NCBI RefSeq assembly: GCF_003675325.1
Contig: NZ_CP033073.1
Location: 992,001-1,056,000 of the forward strand
From: Streptomyces dangxiongensis
Lineage (GTDB): Bacteria; Actinomycetota; Actinomycetes; Streptomycetales; Streptomycetaceae
Length of the DNA: 64,000 bases
Direction of reading: 5' to 3'
Shown: positions 61,801-64,000 of the stretch, one piece after another
How positions within the stretch are numbered: position 1 is the stretch's first letter
Layout of the letters: the number at the start of each line of letters is the position of its first letter
The notes under the pieces: generated by a model
The model's database searches: none
What the model was told of the DNA's origin: nothing
Seen by the model: the letters and a program-made list of their open reading frames with translations, nothing else
Position numbers and translations under genes: made by a program

Positions 61801-64000
61801 CGGCCGGCCGGGAGGCCTGGATCTCGTCCACGTCCATGAGCACGACGCGGTCCGGATTCTCGGCCTGGGCGGCACGCACGAGGCCCCAGACCGCGGCCCC
61901 CGCCGGGTCGATCACCTCGGTGTCGCCGAGGACGCCGACCGCGCCGCGCGTCACGACGAGCAGGCGGGACTCATCGAGTTCCGGCGCGGCGAGGAAGGCC
62001 TGGAGGATGCCGAGGACGCGGCCGACGAGGCCGCGTACGCGTTCGGCGCTGACGACACCGTCGACGGCGTCGACGACCAGGACCTCCGGCATCGCCGCGC
62101 CGGACCGCACCAGCTCCTCGATGTCCAGGGCCATGGTCACCGAGTGCGGGACGACCGCTGCGGCGTCAGCCATCATGTCAGCCGCCGACGCGGTCCATTC
62201 GACGGCGAAGAGGGCGTCCGTGTCGCCGGAACCGGTCCGGCCTGCGGCCTTCACCTGCTCCTCCGCGACCGCGCGCAGGACGAGCGACTCGACCGAAGCG
62301 ACGGGTGCGCCCTCGCCGTCGGCGAGTTCGATCGTGACCGACTCGGGTCCGGTGGGCGTCATGCGCACCCGCAGCGCGGTGGCGCCGGAGGCGTGCAGAG
62401 TCATGCCGTTCCACGCGAACGGCAGGATGAGCTTGCCCTCCTCCGCCTTCCGCTCGGTGAAGGCTCCGCAGTGCAGGACCGCGTCGAGAAGCGCCGGGTG
62501 CAGACCGAATCCGGCGACCGCCTCGGTGTCGTCCGCCGGGAGCGCGACCTCGGCGTAGATTTCGTCGCCGCGGGTCCACAGCGTCCTGAGCCCTTGGAAC
62601 AGCGGCCCGTACCCGTATCCGGCGGTCGCCTGGTCCGCGTAGAAGCCGGTCAGGTCGACCGGCTGCGCGCCCTCAGGGGGCCAGACACCCCAGGCGGCAT
62701 CGGCTGCCGATGCCGCCTCGCCCAGTTGTCCGCTGGCGTGGCGGGTCCATGGTGCGTCGGACTGCGCGTCGTCGGGCCGCGAGTACACCGCGACCGGCCG
62801 CACCCCGGCGCCCGTGTCCTCTGCCACCGTGACCTGGACGCGTACCGCGCCCTCGTCCGGTATCACCAAGGGTGCTTCTATGACCAGTTCGCGCAGGGTT
62901 CGCGCGCCGACCTCGTCGCCGGCGCGGATCGCGAGTTCCACCAGCGCGGCACCGGGCAGCAGGACCGTGCCGGACACGACATGGTCCGCCAGCCAGGGCT
63001 GGGCGGCGAGGGACAACCGGCCGGTGCACACCACACCGCCCGTGTCGGGGATTCCGACCACGGTGTCGAGCAGGGGGTGCCCGGCGGCCAGCGCGGGATC
63101 CCCTTCCGACAGCGTCGGGTTCAGCCAGAAGCGCTGGTGCTGGAAGGCGTACGTGGGCAGGTCCACACGGTGTGCGCCGGTGCGGGAGAACACCTGCTCC
63201 CAGTCGACGGCGACACCGCGCGTGTGCAGTTGCCCCACGGCGTTCAGCAGCGCGCGGTCCTCGCTGACGTCACGCCGCAGGGACGGCACGCAGTCCTCCG
63301 CCACCATCCCGGTGAGAATGCCGTCCGGGCCCAACTCCAGGAAGGTGGTGACCTTCTGGTCCTTCATGGCCCGCACGCCGTCGTGGAAACGGACCGTGCC
63401 GCGTACGTGCTCCACCCAGTACTCGGGCGAGCACAACCGCCCGGCGTCCGCCACCTCGCCGGTCAGGTTCGACACCACCGGCAGCGTCGGGGCGTTGTAG
63501 GTCAGCCCGGCCGCAACCTCACGGAAGGCCTCAAGCATCGGGTCCATCAACGACGAGTGGAACGCGTGCGACACCCTCAGCCGCTTCACCCGACGGCCGG
63601 GCAGGGCTTCGGTCACCGCCAGCACCGCACCCTCAGCACCCGACAGCACCAGGGAGGTCGGCCCGTTGACGGCGGCGATGCTCACACCGTCGCCGAGCAG
63701 CGGAAGAACGTCCTCCTCGGTGGCCTCCACCGCGACCATCACCCCACCGGCCGGCAGCGCCTGCATCAACCGGCCACGCGCGACGACCAGCGCCGCCGCA
63801 TCCTCCAGCGACCACACACCCGCCACATAAGCCGCCGCCACCTCACCGATGGAGTGACCGGCGAGACAGTGCGGGCGCACGCCCCAGGAGCGTACGAGGT
63901 GGAACAGCGCCACCTCGACCGCGAACAGCGCCGGCTGCGCGTACCCCGTCTCCTCCAGCAGCTCCCCGCCCTCGAAGACCACCGCCTTCAGCGACCGGCC
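55853..64000 (-). CDS. Type I modular PKS, last two modules (5' end outside window)
   Basis: 2715 residues are visible, numbered from the first codon at 64000. Partial AT (Ser50 in GHSIGE; HAFH 145-148). DH 308-578 (His340 in HxxxGxxxxP; Asp506). KR 773-956 with LDD at 865-867 (B type) and Tyr922. ACP (Ser1095). KS 1158-1581 (Cys1330, His1465, His1505). AT 1674-2008 (Ser1766; HAFH 1861-1864). KR about 2296-2480 with Trp2440 eight before Tyr2448 and no LDD (A type). ACP (Ser2622), then a charged tail of about 90 residues. HAFH in both ATs predicts malonyl-CoA. There is no ER, methyltransferase or thioesterase; release is by the amide synthase encoded next. Predicted chain end: C1-C2 acetate, C3 hydroxyl, C4=C5 alkene. 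It is an assembly-line enzyme with an AHBA-type starter, judged by its neighbours. Confidence 0.95.
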   Translation of the reverse strand, partial: GRSLKAVVFEGGELLEETGYAQPALFAVEVALFHLVRSWGVRPHCLAGHSIGEVAAAYVAGVWSLEDAAALVVARGRLMQALPAGGVMVAVEATEEDVLPLLGDGVSIAAVNGPTSLVLSGAEGAVLAVTEALPGRRVKRLRVSHAFHSSLMDPMLEAFREVAAGLTYNAPTLPVVSNLTGEVADAGRLCSPEYWVEHVRGTVRFHDGVRAMKDQKVTTFLELGPDGILTGMVAEDCVPSLRRDVSEDRALLNAVGQLHTRGVAVDWEQVFSRTGAHRVDLPTYAFQHQRFWLNPTLSEGDPALAAGHPLLDTVVGIPDTGGVVCTGRLSLAAQPWLADHVVSGTVLLPGAALVELAIRAGDEVGARTLRELVIEAPLVIPDEGAVRVQVTVAEDTGAGVRPVAVYSRPDDAQSDAPWTRHASGQLGEAASAADAAWGVWPPEGAQPVDLTGFYADQATAGYGYGPLFQGLRTLWTRGDEIYAEVALPADDTEAVAGFGLHPALLDAVLHCGAFTERKAEEGKLILPFAWNGMTLHASGATALRVRMTPTGPESVTIELADGEGAPVASVESLVLRAVAEEQVKAAGRTGSGDTDALFAVEWTASAADMMADAAAVVPHSVTMALDIEELVRSGAAMPEVLVVDAVDGVVSAERVRGLVGRVLGILQAFLAAPELDESRLLVVTRGAVGVLGDTEVIDPAGAAVWGLVRAAQAENPDRVVLMDVDEIQASRPAVAGVLVTGEPQVAVRGDVVHTPRLARIAPDAGTGPALAPEGTVLVTGGTGTLGGLVARHLVAEHGVRHLLLISRRGPEAPGARELTAELEAAGASVTVAACDLSKRRAVKKLLSEISPAAPLTGIVHAAGVLDDGVIPRLTPERVGAAFRPKVDAALTLHELTRDMNLSAFVLFSSAAGVIGAPGQGNYSAANAFLDAFAQWRRAQGLSAVSLAWGLWAESGGMIATMSESDRARMNRGGVLPLASEEGMALLDSAMAGEASTLVPVKFDFAALAEQARAGHLPPVLRGLVRQPRRTARTAPAGTGATTGGTLADRLAALTVDEQKRMLLELVSGEVAVVLGHAGAGSIGAGQAFSDLGFDSLTAVELRNRLNAVTGLRLSATLIFDYPSPGVLAEFLRVELVGGEVAVGPVAGRGVSVGGVSEDAIAVVAMGCRLPGGVGSPEDLWRMVVEGRDGITEFPEDRGWDVSRLFDPDPEKVGKSMVRHGGFLHGAGEFDPGFFGISPREALAMDPQQRLLLEVSWEVLERAGIDPTVLKGSRTGVFAGAMYHDYATTLTRVPEELEGFLGNGNAGSFISGRVAYTFGFEGPAVTLDTACSSSLVAMHSAMQALRSGECSLALAGGVAVMATPGSFVEFSRQRGLAPDGRCKSFAAGADGTAWAEGVGLVLLERLSDARRNGHEVLALVRGTAVNQDGASNGITAPNGPSQQRVIRQALASAGLSAADVDVVEAHGTGTSLGDPIEAQALIATYGQERAGDEPLWLGSLKSNIGHAQAAAGVAGVIKMVQAMRHGVLPKTLHVDEPTPKVDWSAGAVKLLTEPRAWPDAGRPRRAAVSSFGLSGTNAHVILEAVETEPPADRAAAPNAAVPLLVSGVSPEAVRAQADALSSYLDSAQDVPLTDVAYSLATARTHFDHRAVVIAESVEEAREGLAVLRPQTASSGRLGVLFTGQGSQRVGMGRELYGSFPVFAEALDEVCAAVDGKLGRSLKAVVFEGGELLEETGYAQPALFAVEVALYHLVRSWGVRPHCLAGHSIGEVTAAYVAGVWSLEDAAALVVARGRLMQALPAGGVMVAVEATEEDVLPLLRDGVSIAAVNGPTSLVLSGAEGAVLAVTEALPGRRVKRLRVSHAFHSPLMDPMLDEFREVAAGLTYNAPTLPVVSNVTGEVADAGRLCSPDYWVEHVRGTVRFHDGVRAMRDQKVTTFLELGPDGILTGMVAEDCVPSLRRDVGEERALLAALGQLHTRGVAVDWEQVFAGRDARRVDLPTYAFQHRRFWIAGDGPSAPETVTDPVDAAFWEIVDSGDTDSLARSLRLDATALDGVLPALSAWRRRHRDQTVLDGWRYRITWQPVTDALAPGAAVADGTWLMLVPTGYADATAAATSAALTEHGGRVVRVDVDAEDRETLANVVRTRLDAEPGTPAGVVSLLALDERPEPTHPALSRGTAATVALVQALHDLDVTAPLWCLTSGAVAVREDAEVTSAAQPMMWGLGTVLALDHPKTWGGLIDLAAEPDGAAWGRLVATLCGQHGEDQVAIRSSGAYARRMTRAGSVAEGGDTGPAEAWTPHGTVLVTGGTGGIGAHVARWAATRGAEHLLLLSRRGPAAEGAAALEAELTALGARVTVAACDVTDRAALAEVIGRVPSDLPVTAVFHTAGVAQEPKKLPDVTLAEFAEVGRAKVVGAVHLDELLADRPLEAFVVFSSGAAAWGGAGQSGYAAANAFVEGLAHRRRADGRPATAVAWGAWAGGGMVDDSVAEEFAEVGVELMRPELAVEALGRAMVSGEGHVVVAGIDWSRFAPSFMVARERPLLRALPEVAALTQVAGAGAAADQESGNAGAALRARLLRVSPQERLAVLTDLVLAEAGQVLGHATGSTAVEDGVALLDIGFDSLTGLELRNRLNRVSGLELAQGLIFDFPTAGMIAELMRDTLEPDLTVSPETVTAEFSKLELAVTPALHDDASRARAVARLRELLSEWDRPEEGE
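57977..58852 (-). repeat. AT-domain duplication, copy in final module
   Basis: Direct repeat of 63125-64000 at a constant offset of 5148 bases, covering the AT core to the post-AT 'YAFQHRRFW' linker. The translations differ at only about 20 of 290 positions by eye. Confidence 0.85.
60230..60830 (-). other. Codon-usage island spanning ACP and start of KS
   Basis: Within the PKS coding strand this block uses many T- and G-ended codons (TTG, GTT, GGT, TTT, GAT), while both sides are strongly C/G-ended. It runs from about residue 1055, just before the ACP, to about residue 1258 in the KS. It is likely a recombined or gene-converted segment; still fully in frame. Confidence 0.6.
63125..64000 (-). 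repeat. AT-domain duplication, copy in penultimate module
   Basis: Partner of 57977-58852. The repeat continues past the window edge, so its true length is not known. Confidence 0.85.

Noticed and set aside
57977..64000. Repeats in the PKS as a mobile element or array
   Set aside because: The two copies are in-frame AT domains of successive modules; no terminal inverted repeats or transposase.

Overview
The window is high-GC actinobacterial DNA, almost certainly Streptomyces. Third codon positions are nearly all G or C, GTG starts are common, and the regulator mix is typical: LAL-type LuxR, RsbW-like ATP-binding proteins, GAF-ANTAR and XRE-TPR. Secreted polysaccharidases and a modular type I PKS also fit. 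It reads as a chromosomal region of catabolic gene clusters that ends, at the right edge, in an ansamycin-type biosynthetic cluster.

Layout. 1-5.9 kb: a truncated gene (probably an S8-type peptidase) divergent from a TPR-CHAT caspase-like protein, a short LAL regulator, and a secreted-metallopeptidase-like protein whose catalytic Glu is replaced by Gln. 5.9-16.5 kb (minus strand): four flavin monooxygenases, a GNAT acetyltransferase and a cystine-type ABC transporter, followed by a glutathionyl-hydroquinone-reductase-like protein. Three tiny Cys-containing leader peptides sit in front of the three transcription blocks. The set resembles sulfur salvage from S-substituted cysteines. 16.7-24.1 kb: a 4-hydroxyproline catabolic operon (three-part D-hydroxyproline dehydrogenase, DapA-like deaminase, epimerase), its GntR regulator and an amino-acid permease. 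24.4-25.9 kb: a secreted pectate lyase with a C-terminal discoidin-like domain. 26.0-29.0 kb: a small islet of regulators and decayed genes lying between a tRNA-Pro and a direct repeat of that tRNA's 3' half, which looks like an old integration scar.

29.1-38.3 kb: a membrane protein and a cupin, then a cyclitol/sugar cluster (two MocA-type dehydrogenases, an IolE-like TIM barrel, a ribose-type ABC transporter) with a frameshifted LacI-type regulator. 38.4-46.6 kb: a GH5 hydrolase and the bxl-type xylooligosaccharide operon (binding protein, two permeases, GH3 enzyme) divergent from its LacI regulator. 46.7-49.4 kb: an APC permease, an anti-sigma-like kinase and a GAF-ANTAR protein. 49.9-51.4 kb: a GH11 xylanase and a CE4 acetylxylan esterase whose promoter region carries a motif shared with the bxl operator. 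51.7-52.3 kb: a DUF4386-like membrane protein.

52.4-64 kb (minus strand): the downstream end of an ansamycin gene cluster. The last two modules of a type I PKS (the upstream one cut by the window edge) lack a thioesterase and are followed immediately by an arylamine N-acetyltransferase-like amide synthase, an FAD aromatic hydroxylase and a methyltransferase. Both AT domains look malonyl-specific. The module order (AT-DH-KR-ACP, then KS-AT-KR-ACP) predicts a C3 hydroxyl next to a C4=C5 alkene, as in ansatrienin/trienomycin-type compounds.
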